Source of the DNA: Candidatus Obscuribacterales bacterium | GTDB lineage: Bacteria; Cyanobacteriota; Vampirovibrionia; Obscuribacterales; Obscuribacteraceae | DNA length: 64,000 bases | Reading direction: 5' to 3' | Assembly: GCA_021732025.1 (NCBI GenBank) | Contig: JAKFVU010000050.1 | Span: forward strand, 48,358 to 112,357 | In this document: positions 55,257 through 63,134 of the stretch, one piece after another | How positions within the stretch are numbered: position 1 is the stretch's first letter | Layout: each line of letters opens with the position of its first letter | Translations under genes and position numbers: made by a program | Notes under the pieces: model-generated | What the model saw: only the letters and a program-made list of their open reading frames with translations | The model's database searches: none | Told to the model about the DNA's origin: nothing

Positions 55257-55949
55257 TTACTTAGCTGATGGATGGGGAGCTTTGTATCCATCTAACTCTG
55301 GATCATATTTAAGATGGAAAGTGAGCCGAGGAAACGGATCAGTCTCGCCGAAAATCGAAAAAGAGACTCTTGGATTAGATTTTTCAATTGTGGCCGGTGG
55401 TCTTGTTGAAGCATCATCAGCTTCGTATGTCATTTTCTCAGTCGTTATTCCGAGTGAGATATCGAATACATAATCATGTTTCTGAAGTTCAGCATCAGCT
55501 ATGGCAACTATGCCTTCTAGATTTCCGTCTTTCAGTCCTTGTTGAACTAGAGCCATGATTTCATTTTCGCTGCCATCTGAACGAATGAGCTCGGCCAAGT
55601 CTCTACCTTTCTGTTTTGTGGCATCACTATAGCTATCTAAGTTAATCGGGGGAGCTTCAGGTGGATTGGTGCTCTCATGGAGCTCACGAGCGGAAGGAGA
55701 ACTCGATTCATATTGCCCTGACAGTGTGCCTTGATTATCAATTCCGTCTATCGGCATCTGTGGCAAGAGGCCGTTGTTTACGAGAGCTTCAGTTTGAAAG
55801 CTTCTCTGTTCCTTGACCAGCGGGAGCAATTTATTGCTGTTATCCAATGCCTCAAAAAGTGCAACATTACTGCCTTGACTCTCAGGTGACTTCTTGTGGC
55901 CAGCATCAGAAGGGGCAATCGCATTCTCGGATATTGAAAACTGATTCAT
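55257..55949 (-). CDS. tandem paralogue A (unknown family, 230 aa)
   Basis: Starts MNQFSISENAIAPSD at the ATG with GCGAGG upstream; an earlier in-frame start at 56006 would lie before this ribosome-binding site. Shares with the next two genes a conserved block (LVNNGLLPQMPIDGI) and a C-terminal region with ELIRSDGSENEIMALVQQGLKDGNLEGIVAIADAE. Hydrophilic, no signal peptide or transmembrane segment. Third in its array by transcription order. Function unknown. Confidence 0.6.
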   Translation of the reverse strand: MNQFSISENAIAPSDAGHKKSPESQGSNVALFEALDNSNKLLPLVKEQRSFQTEALVNNGLLPQMPIDGIDNQGTLSGQYESSSPSARELHESTNPPEAPPINLDSYSDATKQKGRDLAELIRSDGSENEIMALVQQGLKDGNLEGIVAIADAELQKHDYVFDISLGITTEKMTYEADDASTRPPATIEKSNPRVSFSIFGETDPFPRLTFHLKYDPELDGYKAPHPSAK

Positions 55950-56054
55950 GGTAAACCTCGCTAGAAGAAAATTGCCAATCGCCGAACCAATCAATCTATT
56001 AATCACTCAATCAACTAATTCAATCGAACGACCATTACAAGATAATCTTGCCGT

Positions 56055-56072
56055 CGTTAAGATGACGTTTAG
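56055..56072 (-). promoter_or_regulatory. 18-bp conserved box upstream of paralogue A
   Basis: On the minus strand CTAAACGTCATCTTAACG, one mismatch from the two identical copies upstream of paralogues B and C, ending 105 bases before the start codon. GC-balanced and partly symmetrical; a likely regulator or sigma-factor binding site shared by the array. Confidence 0.5.
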
Positions 56073-56095
56073 CCGTTAGCGGCAATTTCGCTTAG

Positions 56096-56689
56096 CTAGT
56101 TTATGCCTGAATTCTTTTGTTTAGCCTCATATTCGACTGAGAAGGCGAGCATAGGGGCGTTAGAGCCAATGCTAGTAACGGAAATATCGGCTTTAGTCAT
56201 TGGTTCATTTAAAAGCAAAGAAATTCTGCTTGGATTAGGGCCCTTTTCTAGCTCAATATTGGCAGTTAGAATCAGGCCCTCCAGATCACCTGAGGCTAGG
56301 CCTTTCTCGACCAGTTCCATAACTTGACCACCGTTCCTACCTGACTCAATAAGTTTGGCCAATTCACGGCCGCGTTCTTTTGTCTCATCGGTCAGGTTAG
56401 TCAGTATTGCCTCCCTAGACTGCGGAGGCATGTCGGTATCGTGCTTTACAGAATAAGAATTTGCAGTTAACTCTCCTAGATTCGACGAAGCTTCATTAGA
56501 AAGCCCGTCGATAGGCATATTGGGTAATACACCACTCTGTACCAATGCATCCGTTTGCAGACTTCTCGCCTCTTTTCTGGCAGGAAGCAATCGGTTATCA
56601 GGGTGGTAGGCCTCACGAATGTCGAAACTGGCTGCGGGATTTTCAGAAGACTTGTTACTGGCAGCATCTGAAATAGCAAACGAATTCAT
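56096..56689 (-). CDS. tandem paralogue B (unknown family, 197 aa)
   Basis: Starts MNSFAISDAASNKSS after GTGAGGTCTC. Conserved LVQSGVLPNMPIDGL and ELVEKGLASGDLEGLI match paralogues A and C. Acidic, low-complexity N-terminal third, helical C-terminal half (GRELAKLIESGRN). Middle gene of the array. No family recognised; likely arose by local duplication. Confidence 0.6.
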   Translation of the reverse strand: MNSFAISDAASNKSSENPAASFDIREAYHPDNRLLPARKEARSLQTDALVQSGVLPNMPIDGLSNEASSNLGELTANSYSVKHDTDMPPQSREAILTNLTDETKERGRELAKLIESGRNGGQVMELVEKGLASGDLEGLILTANIELEKGPNPSRISLLLNEPMTKADISVTSIGSNAPMLAFSVEYEAKQKNSGIN

Positions 56690-56765
56690 AAGAGACCTCA
56701 CAAAAAGAAAATTGCCAACCACCAATTAACTCAACCAATCGACCATTACAAGATAGTCGCGCCGA

Positions 56766-56783
56766 CGTTAAGTTGACGTTTAG
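56766..56783 (-). promoter_or_regulatory. 18-bp conserved box upstream of paralogue B
   Basis: CTAAACGTCAACTTAACG on the minus strand, identical to the box of paralogue C, ending 76 bases before the start codon. The sequence between box and start is also partly conserved (TTGTAATGGTCGATTGG, GGCAATTTTC). Confidence 0.55.
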
Positions 56784-56790
56784 GTATGCC

Positions 56791-57384
56791 TTAAGCCCCG
56801 TTGAAATCCTTTAAACCCTGAGCTTGTTCAAGCGAGAAGCCGGACAGTGATTGGCGAGGAAGCGCTACATTGACAAGCGAAATATCGGCTCTCATTTGTT
56901 TGTCTAGAACCAATGCAACACGAGAGGGATACTGGATTTTCTCTAGCATCTGGTTAGCAGCTGCAACTGTTCCCTCTAAATCACCTGCTGCCCGGGCCTC
57001 CTCAACAAGAGTAGTTGCCAGGTAGCCTAAGGGTGGATAGGAAATGGCATGGGCGAGAAGTTGACCACGTTTTTGCGTAAGTTCATAAGGAGATAAAGTA
57101 TCTTCGCTCGACCTAGGCGCACTGACGCAATCTTGTGATGCCTCAGGCAAATTACCAGTAAGTTGGTTTGACGGCGGCCGCACCGATTCATTCGAAAACC
57201 CGTCTAAGGGCAGCTCGGGCAATAGTCCACTCTGAACGAGGGCATCGTTGTAGATACTTTTTAGACCATTCGTTACCGTAAGCAACTTTTTACTAACATC
57301 AAAATCTTCAAAGAGCGCATTACCGCTTCCAGATTGTTCTGGACTTTTCGTGCTGACGGCTTCAGAAGTGGCAAACGGATTCAT
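56791..57384 (-). CDS. tandem paralogue C (unknown family, 197 aa)
   Basis: Starts MNPFATSEAVSTKSPEQ after GCGAGGTTGACC. Conserved LVQSGLLPELPLDGF and LVEEARAAGDLEGTVAAANQ, with a diverged C-terminus (LPRQSLSGFSLEQAQG). First gene of the array by transcription order. Same size class as paralogue B. Function unknown. Confidence 0.6.
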   Translation of the reverse strand: MNPFATSEAVSTKSPEQSGSGNALFEDFDVSKKLLTVTNGLKSIYNDALVQSGLLPELPLDGFSNESVRPPSNQLTGNLPEASQDCVSAPRSSEDTLSPYELTQKRGQLLAHAISYPPLGYLATTLVEEARAAGDLEGTVAAANQMLEKIQYPSRVALVLDKQMRADISLVNVALPRQSLSGFSLEQAQGLKDFNGA

Positions 57385-57462
57385 GGTCAACCTCGCAAGA
57401 AGTGAATCGCCAACCAAGCAATCACTTAAACAAGGTCGACCATGAGAACTTACTCGAGGGTT

Positions 57463-57480
57463 CGTTAAGTTGACGTTTAG
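57463..57480 (-). promoter_or_regulatory. 18-bp conserved box upstream of paralogue C
   Basis: CTAAACGTCAACTTAACG on the minus strand, identical to the paralogue B box and at nearly the same distance (78 bases) from the start codon. Confidence 0.55.
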
Positions 57481-57696
57481 GCAAAGCTTCCGCTTATTCG
57501 TAGGAAAATCCTCATTGGCGATACTTCGGCTGTTTCACCATCGACGGTGCCGAACTGACGGCTTGGGCTTGACAAGATTTATCGTGTCTTAGTCACGCTT
57601 CGGTCACGCCTCCGTCACAGATAGGTTTGACTTTGAGTTTATGTTACTTGTATTGAGAATACTGATTCGAGTGGTGAGGTTTCGGCTTTAGACAGA

Positions 57697-58257
57697 TTGC
57701 CATATGTCGCTAGACAAGCAGCGGCTAATGGTGAAAGTTCTGTTTTGATAGCTACCGGCAGCGGAGAGATGGTCGGAGCATTTCTTCCCACATTTGAAAG
57801 CGAGCAGTTGGATGCACAAGTTAAAAGTGTTGAAGCGTCGGGTTTTAAGGCCCAAGTTCGTTGGTTTGAAAATGGTGCTGGAACGGGATTTGTATATGAA
57901 TTGTCTGCCTCGTGGGACACAGAGCATCATCCAGAGCTTGCGAAGATAACTGCTGCGGCCTTGCAAGGTAAGGCCGAGGCCCTAGCTGCTAAGAAAGCGA
58001 CATTGAGTCCTTGTGACGATTTATTTGCTGTCGATGCTGCCGCCGCCCTTGACGAAAATCGATTACCTGATGCTTTGGAATTACTGCATGATTGTAGTGT
58101 GGATGCTCCCAATGGTTTTGTTGTTCCATTTGAGTTGCAATCTTTTGCCGAATCAGTAGCCGCCAACGAGAAAAAAGAAAAGGGATTGGACATAAACTTG
58201 AAGTATGGCGTGGCTAACTCCAAGACAGTCTATTTTGAAGGCTTTGAACTTCATTAG
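57697..58257 (+). CDS. hypothetical protein, start uncertain or 5'-truncated
   Basis: 186 residues from a TTG with no ribosome-binding site nearby. The frame is open upstream to 57637, and the extra residues (ENTDSSGEVSALDR) read like protein, but no usable start codon precedes them. Ala/Glu/Leu-rich helices with VLIATGSGEMVGAFLP near the start and ELLHDCSVDAPNG later. Possibly the remaining 3' part of a longer gene. No family recognised. Confidence 0.4.
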   Translation: MPYVARQAAANGESSVLIATGSGEMVGAFLPTFESEQLDAQVKSVEASGFKAQVRWFENGAGTGFVYELSASWDTEHHPELAKITAAALQGKAEALAAKKATLSPCDDLFAVDAAAALDENRLPDALELLHDCSVDAPNGFVVPFELQSFAESVAANEKKEKGLDINLKYGVANSKTVYFEGFELH

Positions 58258-58369
58258 AACGTAATTTTCGCCTGAAGACAGGCCTGGAACTTATCGACCA
58301 TGCCATGGGAATTTTTCTATTGTCCGCAATTGTCCGAAGCCGAAGTAGTATTTATCTCGTTTTAAACTT

Positions 58370-59038
58370 TTACTCCTCAGTCGAATCGAGACAGTCAAAA
58401 TTCATTTTCTCGAATTTTACGTGAGTGGCATAAAGCAGCGGCTTACCAAGAAAATTCATGAACAATTTGGCGAAAGTTTGATCACCTTTCACGCCAATTT
58501 CTGCCAGCCGGCGCGCCATCATAGCTGAAACTCCATTGGTGAGTTCACTCCGATGCTCAAGAACTGTCATCTTTGAGACGTCCATGTGTATAAAATCGTT
58601 TCCATGACTAAGTTTAGATTTTCCTCTCAAAATCGCTGCAGTAGAATCGGAAGAAATAGTTTCAATTTCGTAGGGAATAAATTGCTGCCATAGAGGGTTA
58701 CTTATCGGGCAAAGTAACAATCGTAAAATAATTGTGGAGGCTCCAGCGGAAGCACCTCCAACTACAGTTAGAGCAAAATGAGGACTTTTAGCGTCTAACC
58801 ACTTGCCAGCATTTGTGTATTGAGTATGCCCATTTTTAGAACGAACTGAATTGCTAGATACAACTAGACCCTTTCTTTCCACCGAGAACTGAAATAAAAG
58901 ATCGTCTGGCCGGACAAATTTTGTTAAAAATCTAACTGTCGCATCTCCATCCGTTGCAACTCCTTCGTCACTGTATGAAGTACATTCACTGTACTTTTTG
59001 ACCAACTCTACTATGATGTCTGACGGCGCTGGATTCAT
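58370..59038 (-). CDS. hypothetical protein
   Basis: 222 residues, mixed alpha/beta, no signal peptide. The stretch TVRFLTKFVRPDDLLFQFSVERK recalls lipid- or lipoprotein-carrier beta folds (fxTxFxRPDxxxFxF), and VVGGASAGAS lies in the middle. No catalytic motif. Independent gene with ATG 59038. Confidence 0.5.
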   Translation of the reverse strand: MNPAPSDIIVELVKKYSECTSYSDEGVATDGDATVRFLTKFVRPDDLLFQFSVERKGLVVSSNSVRSKNGHTQYTNAGKWLDAKSPHFALTVVGGASAGASTIILRLLLCPISNPLWQQFIPYEIETISSDSTAAILRGKSKLSHGNDFIHMDVSKMTVLEHRSELTNGVSAMMARRLAEIGVKGDQTFAKLFMNFLGKPLLYATHVKFEKMNFDCLDSTEE

Positions 59039-59135
59039 AAATTAACAATATCACAGACCTAGAATCTAGAAAATAAAGTCTAGACCACCTAAATCATGCG
59101 ACTTCGTTTCTACTTCCTTCTGGAACAACACCGTA

Positions 59136-59267
59136 TTAGGTGCTAACCACCGAAGTACGATTGCCGCTGGCATCGTACGAATAAGTGATCGTCTTACCAG
59201 AAAGGTAAGTGATGATGTGGATTCTGCCGAGACTGTCATACGTCACGGTAAAGCTATCTGCTGCCAT
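59136..59267 (-). CDS. 43-residue YD-repeat (RHS-like) microprotein
   Basis: ATG 59267 has AAGGAGCC at a proper distance, so it is probably translated. The whole protein is one and a half YD repeats: VTYDSLGRIHIITYLSG, then YSYDASGNRTSV. YD repeats normally occur in arrays of dozens in RHS/Tc toxins; a free-standing unit is odd. It may be a remnant of an RHS gene, an immunity or capping peptide, or a seed for recombination. Confidence 0.55.
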   Translation of the reverse strand: MAADSFTVTYDSLGRIHIITYLSGKTITYSYDASGNRTSVVST

Positions 59268-59452
59268 TTTAAGGCTCCTTAAATTGTGTTTTGCACTGGC
59301 AAGACTTGGTGTTAAAGCTCTTGCAAGGGCGAGGGCTGGAATAACCAATTGGACCGGGAGGAAATTGCACGAAAATCCTCTTCCTCAGCGCTTTCCAATC
59401 CAATTGTCGATACAGCTCAATATGTCTAAGCTGGTCAAATATCTAGCGCTGG

Positions 59453-59485
59453 TGAAAGATACCTAAGTGTTTGAGGTATCTTTCA
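59453..59485. repeat. 12-bp perfect hairpin
   Basis: TGAAAGATACCT at 59453-59464 and AGGTATCTTTCA at 59474-59485, 9-base loop. No long T-run on either side. Confidence 0.55.
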
Positions 59486-59628
59486 TCAGAGCTAAGTTGG
59501 CGATTTCATTTCTACAATCGTCGAATAAACATTGTTTGCGACTCTTTCGTACACGCTTGGTTTTGTTCTTACAACTCGCAGTCCAACTTTATGCCACCGA
59601 CAGATCGAAATGATTTGGCGAAAACATG

Positions 59629-59655
59629 GCCGCTGACAGCATTGCTATCAGCGGC
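59629..59655. repeat. GC-rich hairpin
   Basis: GCCGCTGA at 59629-59636 and TCAGCGGC at 59648-59655, with an inner AGC/GCT pair and one mismatch. Followed by TATAAAAG. Confidence 0.45.
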
Positions 59656-59699
59656 TATAAAAGTTGCGGAGGTCCTCGTTTTAGTTATTTGCAAAAATT

Positions 59700-59726
59700 C
59701 CAGCGCACTAGGATGAAATGCGCTGG
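59700..59726. repeat. GC-rich hairpin
   Basis: CCAGCGCA at 59700-59707 and TGCGCTGG at 59719-59726, 11-base loop. The third hairpin within 280 bases. Confidence 0.45.
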
Positions 59727-59839
59727 AATCTGATTACCTCAATCTAGAGGTAGTAAATTGTTGAGCCGAGAAGCGCTCGAGTCCATCAGGCAATAGATTT
59801 GCAGGTTTGGCTGAGGATCCGATGAAACATAATCGCTTG

Positions 59840-60019
59840 TTAGCGGATCAGTTTATCCAAAAATTTCTTCCTCGCTTGAATGGTTACTAAATTAGTTTCT
59901 AAGATGTACTTGTAGTTAAGAGCTTGTTCTTTAGCACCAATAATCCATGGAGTGGAATCCAGATAGCACTCTTCGAATACATGGAAATCTGTTACACCAG
60001 GAGGCGTCTGAATTCGGTG
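59840..60019 (-). pseudogene. possible gene remnant
   Basis: A 59-codon open stretch ending in TAA at 59840 reads like real protein (HRIQTPPGVTDFHVFEECY, later LDSTPWIIGAKEQALNYKY and ARKKFLDKLIR) but has no start codon, and is preceded in frame by a stop at 60020-60022, beyond which the frame again reads SSGEIPQGKVS. That pattern suggests a decayed gene. Parent family not recognised. Confidence 0.3.
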
Positions 60020-60112
60020 TTAGGATACCTTTCCCTGTGGAATTTCTCCTGAAGAGTGAAACAGCTGCCTAGAACGATTTTTCGAAAACCTCTGTCCAAT
60101 GTTTTGGTACAG

Positions 60113-60140
60113 GAAAAAAATGCCACCGGTGAAAGTGGCA
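60113..60140 (-). terminator. rho-independent terminator of the B-box-like membrane gene
   Basis: On the minus strand ATGCCAC (60134-60140) pairs with GTGGCAT (60119-60125), with an 8-base loop, followed by TTTTTTT (60113-60119). It lies 49 bases after the stop of the gene at 60189-60686. Confidence 0.65.
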
Positions 60141-60188
60141 TGGAAATAGACAGCCTGCGTCAGAATACTCAATGTTTATCGCTCTTTC

Positions 60189-60686
60189 TTAGAGAGTGTC
60201 CGACTTAATTGGTGGCGTTGCATTAGCTTCTCTAGCAGTTCTCTCCATATCGATAAATTCTCTATCTAGTGACTCATCAACTATCCGTTGTTCTTCGATT
60301 TTTCTTGTCGAGTGCTTTCCCTTTTCTATTTCATATGGCGCTAAGCGCTTTCTCCGATCTAAGCACAACTTTGTCATTACCACCGCAGCAATCAGAGAGA
60401 GAATACTACAGCCAAAGAACGGCAGCCTAAGCCAAGAAGAATCTAAAGACATCGTGGTGCCCAAAAGATAAAATACAAGGGCTGTGGCGAACAAGCAACC
60501 AGCGTATAAGAAATACCCAAATTCCTCGGTGATTTTTTTCTGATGAATAGCTTTTACTGCATCTTGGCAGCTGTCGATACAGGCCAACCCATAGCCAAGA
60601 TCTACAACACAGAAAGTACAAAGTCCCTTTCCACAATTTTTGCAAATACCTATTGCTTCTGAGTTATTATGTCGAAAACATTTCAT
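60189..60686 (-). CDS. membrane protein with B-box-like zinc finger
   Basis: 165 residues from ATG 60686 (MKCFRHNNSEAIG); an ATG 21 bases earlier is also in frame. N-terminal cysteine-rich module: C-x2-H, then CKNCGKGLC, TFC and ACIDSC, like the B-box zinc-finger membrane proteins of many bacteria. Two membrane segments (YFLYAGCLFATALVFYLLG; LPFFGCSILSLIAAVVMT), then a charged tail. Probably a cytoplasmic zinc module anchored in the membrane. Function unknown. Confidence 0.75.
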   Translation of the reverse strand: MKCFRHNNSEAIGICKNCGKGLCTFCVVDLGYGLACIDSCQDAVKAIHQKKITEEFGYFLYAGCLFATALVFYLLGTTMSLDSSWLRLPFFGCSILSLIAAVVMTKLCLDRRKRLAPYEIEKGKHSTRKIEEQRIVDESLDREFIDMERTAREANATPPIKSDTL

Positions 60687-60846
60687 TGAGCGATCTATTC
60701 CTAACATTCCGGCTATCGATCAGTATGCCAGCAGTAATCTTCAGTTAAGGACTTTGTTTGTAAAATTTCTAGCTCTAGATGAAGAGGTATAGCATATCCT
60801 ATCGACTAAGTCTTCATTACCTGCTCCACGAAAGATAGTTTTACTG

Positions 60847-61947
60847 TCAACTCTTTTCCTTCTTGTCCTCACTTAGCCGTAATTTATAATAACGTTTTTG
60901 CTCACTGTCTTTTGGGAAAAGCGTTGCATCCTTGTTGATTCCTCGGTTTTGCTGCTCAAGTGGCGACGAATTTTCCGGGGGATGTCCCAAGCGCATTTGA
61001 ATATCTCGCCATGCAAGTGGTATCTCTTGCAAAAAAGGGCTGCCTCTCTTCACTCCGTATGCTCTATATTTGCCCGCTTTGACCTTTCCTTTTTCGCCGA
61101 CAAATTGTGCAAAAGATTTTGTCCAATCGTCAAATGCAGTCATAAATGGTTTCTGGTCAAATATGTCTTCTGCTTGATTGTCGCAGTAGGGCTGGTTTAC
61201 GCCGCTATCTCGATACTGCCATAGATGATCTGGAACTTCTATACCGCTGTATCTGCATTGCCAAACGATCGGAGCATAACTGTCGCGCATGTTTTCAAAT
61301 GGCTCATTCAAAGGATTAAAATAGTCGTCATGCTGCAGGAGCTTTGGTCTGCCAGTTTCGTCCATCTCGGTTCCACCTTGATCGCCATAACAGAAGAAAG
61401 CTGCAGTTCTTCCCTCCAAATGATTTTGCGAAAGCTCTTTCCACTCCGGCGAAGTTTCCAGTTTCATGGCCAGCTCAGGATTTTTATGCTTAATTGACTC
61501 TTCGCTCGGATTGCCACCACTCATACAGACCAATCTATCAAACAATGTCTTGATGTTGGTTGTTGGACCATACCAGTTTACTGGTGCAATTATCGCCCAG
61601 GCATCGGCAAGATCAAGTCGTGCATACAAGTCCAGATTCCACATCAGGTCTGGCTCTGCCTTATCACCGGGTCGGTAACAGTTACAGGGCCAGACGCAAA
61701 GCGCCATCGAAGTCGATACACATGCATTGCAGCTCTGTATTCGTTCGCGTCCATAAACATTGCCGAGGTCCTCAAGATCGATTTCCCATTCTTGTGGTAA
61801 CAGTTCGGCCATTCGCAGCATTAAAGCTCGTGACTTCGAATCAACGCCAGGGCAGTTATATTGACGCCTGCCTGAGCCAGAAAGAAGCAAAACTCGAAAT
61901 GGTCTTTGGTCGATGGTTAGTTTGCCATTGTCATCGTTTGGTTTCAT
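60847..61947 (-). CDS. NADPH-dependent FMN reductase/flavodoxin-fold protein
   Basis: 366 residues. N-terminal FRVLLLSGSGRRQYNCPGV is the FMN-phosphate loop; SRALMLRMAELLP and WAIIAPVNWYGPTTNIKTLFDRLV match the family. A cysteine cluster (CNACVSTSMALCVWPCNC, about 73-90) could bind a metal or Fe-S cluster as in iron-sulfur flavoproteins. The C-terminal 170 residues are an extension rich in Trp and Tyr. Last gene of the ECF sigma operon, 5 bases after the hydroxylase gene. Confidence 0.8.
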   Translation of the reverse strand: MKPNDDNGKLTIDQRPFRVLLLSGSGRRQYNCPGVDSKSRALMLRMAELLPQEWEIDLEDLGNVYGRERIQSCNACVSTSMALCVWPCNCYRPGDKAEPDLMWNLDLYARLDLADAWAIIAPVNWYGPTTNIKTLFDRLVCMSGGNPSEESIKHKNPELAMKLETSPEWKELSQNHLEGRTAAFFCYGDQGGTEMDETGRPKLLQHDDYFNPLNEPFENMRDSYAPIVWQCRYSGIEVPDHLWQYRDSGVNQPYCDNQAEDIFDQKPFMTAFDDWTKSFAQFVGEKGKVKAGKYRAYGVKRGSPFLQEIPLAWRDIQMRLGHPPENSSPLEQQNRGINKDATLFPKDSEQKRYYKLRLSEDKKEKS

Positions 61948-61952
61948 AGGAT

Positions 61953-62909
61953 TTAAACCTTGCTTCCATGAGCCGCTACCCGACTCGGATTGCTTGAAAG
62001 CGACCAGGTTGGTTTCTGCCGTTTGAATGGCAATATGAGCATGTCAAATAACCTCACTTCGTCTTTTTGTCTGTATGCGGGAACTCCTATGGTGACTTGG
62101 GTTTGCGGGTCATCGGCGCGATAGGTGCCGTGAAGCTTATCCCAAATCGTAAGCCCACTCGACCAATTAGAATCTGTCTCTTGCTGGACAATAGAATGAT
62201 GAATGCCGTGCATGCGCGGTGTAACAACAAACCAATTCACCATCCTTTCCACACTTCTTGCTAATTTTACATTGGAGTGATGAAACAAAATGCTGGCTAA
62301 AAGACAGTTCTGCCAGATTAGCAGCGCTCTTGGATTAATGCCTAAGAATCTTATTTGTGACAATCTCCACAGAACAGAAATTGCCAGTTCGCCGAAATGA
62401 AAACGAATTGCTGTTGAGGCATCTAGATCTAGGTCGATATGATGAACTACATGGAAGCGCCATAAGAGTGGAATCTTGTGACTTAAGAAATGCCATATGT
62501 AGAGCGTGTAATCAAGCAAAATAACTGAGATAACGGCCTTCATCGTTTCTGGCATTCTAAATTGATTTAAGAGACCAAGCTTTCGTTTTTCCGTTAGTCG
62601 GCTTGTCTGATTAGCGAAGGGTGTTTCTAGAAGCTGAATTACGACAGCTCCGCAAGCAGCAATCAAGCCGTTTCGAACGAGGCGCTCTCCTTTCTTTTCT
62701 GTCGTTGTCCGCAGCGGTCGCTTTTGCTCATTCCAGAGAAGCGCCATGAACCAAGCACTTAGGGCAATTGCGGCTATGGTCTTGTATTTAGACAAATTCA
62801 CGCCTTTGGTGGTAAGGAACGTTTTAAAACAGCAACTCAGGATACTACCAATCGGCAAAAGTAATCCGCGACTGTTCAACTGTTGCCCGAAGTCGGAATT
62901 TCGTGCCAT
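61953..62909 (-). CDS. sterol desaturase/fatty acid hydroxylase family protein
   Basis: 318 residues, with about four membrane helices and the diiron His motifs of the family: WHFLSHKIPLLWRFHVVHHIDLDLDAS is split as HFLSH and HVVHH, then FHFGE, FHHSN and MHGIHHS. All eight or so histidines are present, so an O2-using hydroxylase or desaturase of a lipid is likely. Encoded 3 bases after the anti-sigma-like gene and 5 before the flavoprotein, which may supply electrons. Confidence 0.85.
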   Translation of the reverse strand: MARNSDFGQQLNSRGLLLPIGSILSCCFKTFLTTKGVNLSKYKTIAAIALSAWFMALLWNEQKRPLRTTTEKKGERLVRNGLIAACGAVVIQLLETPFANQTSRLTEKRKLGLLNQFRMPETMKAVISVILLDYTLYIWHFLSHKIPLLWRFHVVHHIDLDLDASTAIRFHFGELAISVLWRLSQIRFLGINPRALLIWQNCLLASILFHHSNVKLARSVERMVNWFVVTPRMHGIHHSIVQQETDSNWSSGLTIWDKLHGTYRADDPQTQVTIGVPAYRQKDEVRLFDMLILPFKRQKPTWSLSSNPSRVAAHGSKV

Positions 62910-62912
62910 CCG

Positions 62913-63134
62913 TCAATCGTCATTGACCATGGCTTTGAGAAGAGCAAACTCTTCTGCACACCCTGGGCAGAGTTCTAAGTGATGCAGATAACCTTTCAGT
63001 TCATCTATGTCAAGCGTATCGCGTTCTGAAAGTTCAGCAGCAATCTCCCAGAAAGCATCACAATCTATCTCGTCTTCATTAGTTTTCTGAAGAAGCTTAA
63101 GTAACTCTGTTAGTTTTTCAGGAAGTTTAGCCAA
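62913..63134 (-). CDS. small zinc anti-sigma-like protein
   Basis: 73 residues. C-terminal HHLELCPGCAEEF gives the His-x3-Cys-x2-Cys zinc motif of ZAS anti-sigma factors (zf-HC2 type). The helical N-terminus ends in acidic residues; there is no membrane segment, so any anti-sigma action would be cytosolic. Its start overlaps the sigma gene by 8 bases, the usual sigma/anti-sigma arrangement. Confidence 0.8.
   Translation of the reverse strand: MAKLPEKLTELLKLLQKTNEDEIDCDAFWEIAAELSERDTLDIDELKGYLHHLELCPGCAEEFALLKAMVNDD

Larger units (their letters stand above)
59268..60112. other. about 850 bp without an intact gene
   Basis: No credible full-length gene on either strand. It holds three hairpins (59453-59485, 59629-59655, 59700-59726) and one open but start-less minus-strand stretch (59840-60019). 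The plus-strand frames at 59209-59466 and 59471-59716 lack ribosome-binding sites and protein-like composition; I regard them as chance. The region looks like a decayed or recombinogenic spacer. Confidence 0.5.

Noticed and set aside
57591..57622. GTCACGCTTCG, GTCACGCCTCC, GTCACAG as a short tandem repeat or CRISPR-like array
   Set aside because: Only two and a half imperfect 11-base units without spacers; not a CRISPR, and weak as a repeat.
59209..59716. Two plus-strand open frames in the hairpin-rich spacer
   Set aside because: No ribosome-binding sites, composition unlike protein, and one runs antisense to the YD-repeat gene.
61560..61949. Plus-strand open frame of 129 codons opposite the FMN reductase gene
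   Set aside because: The minus-strand protein has clear flavodoxin motifs; the antisense frame has no family features.
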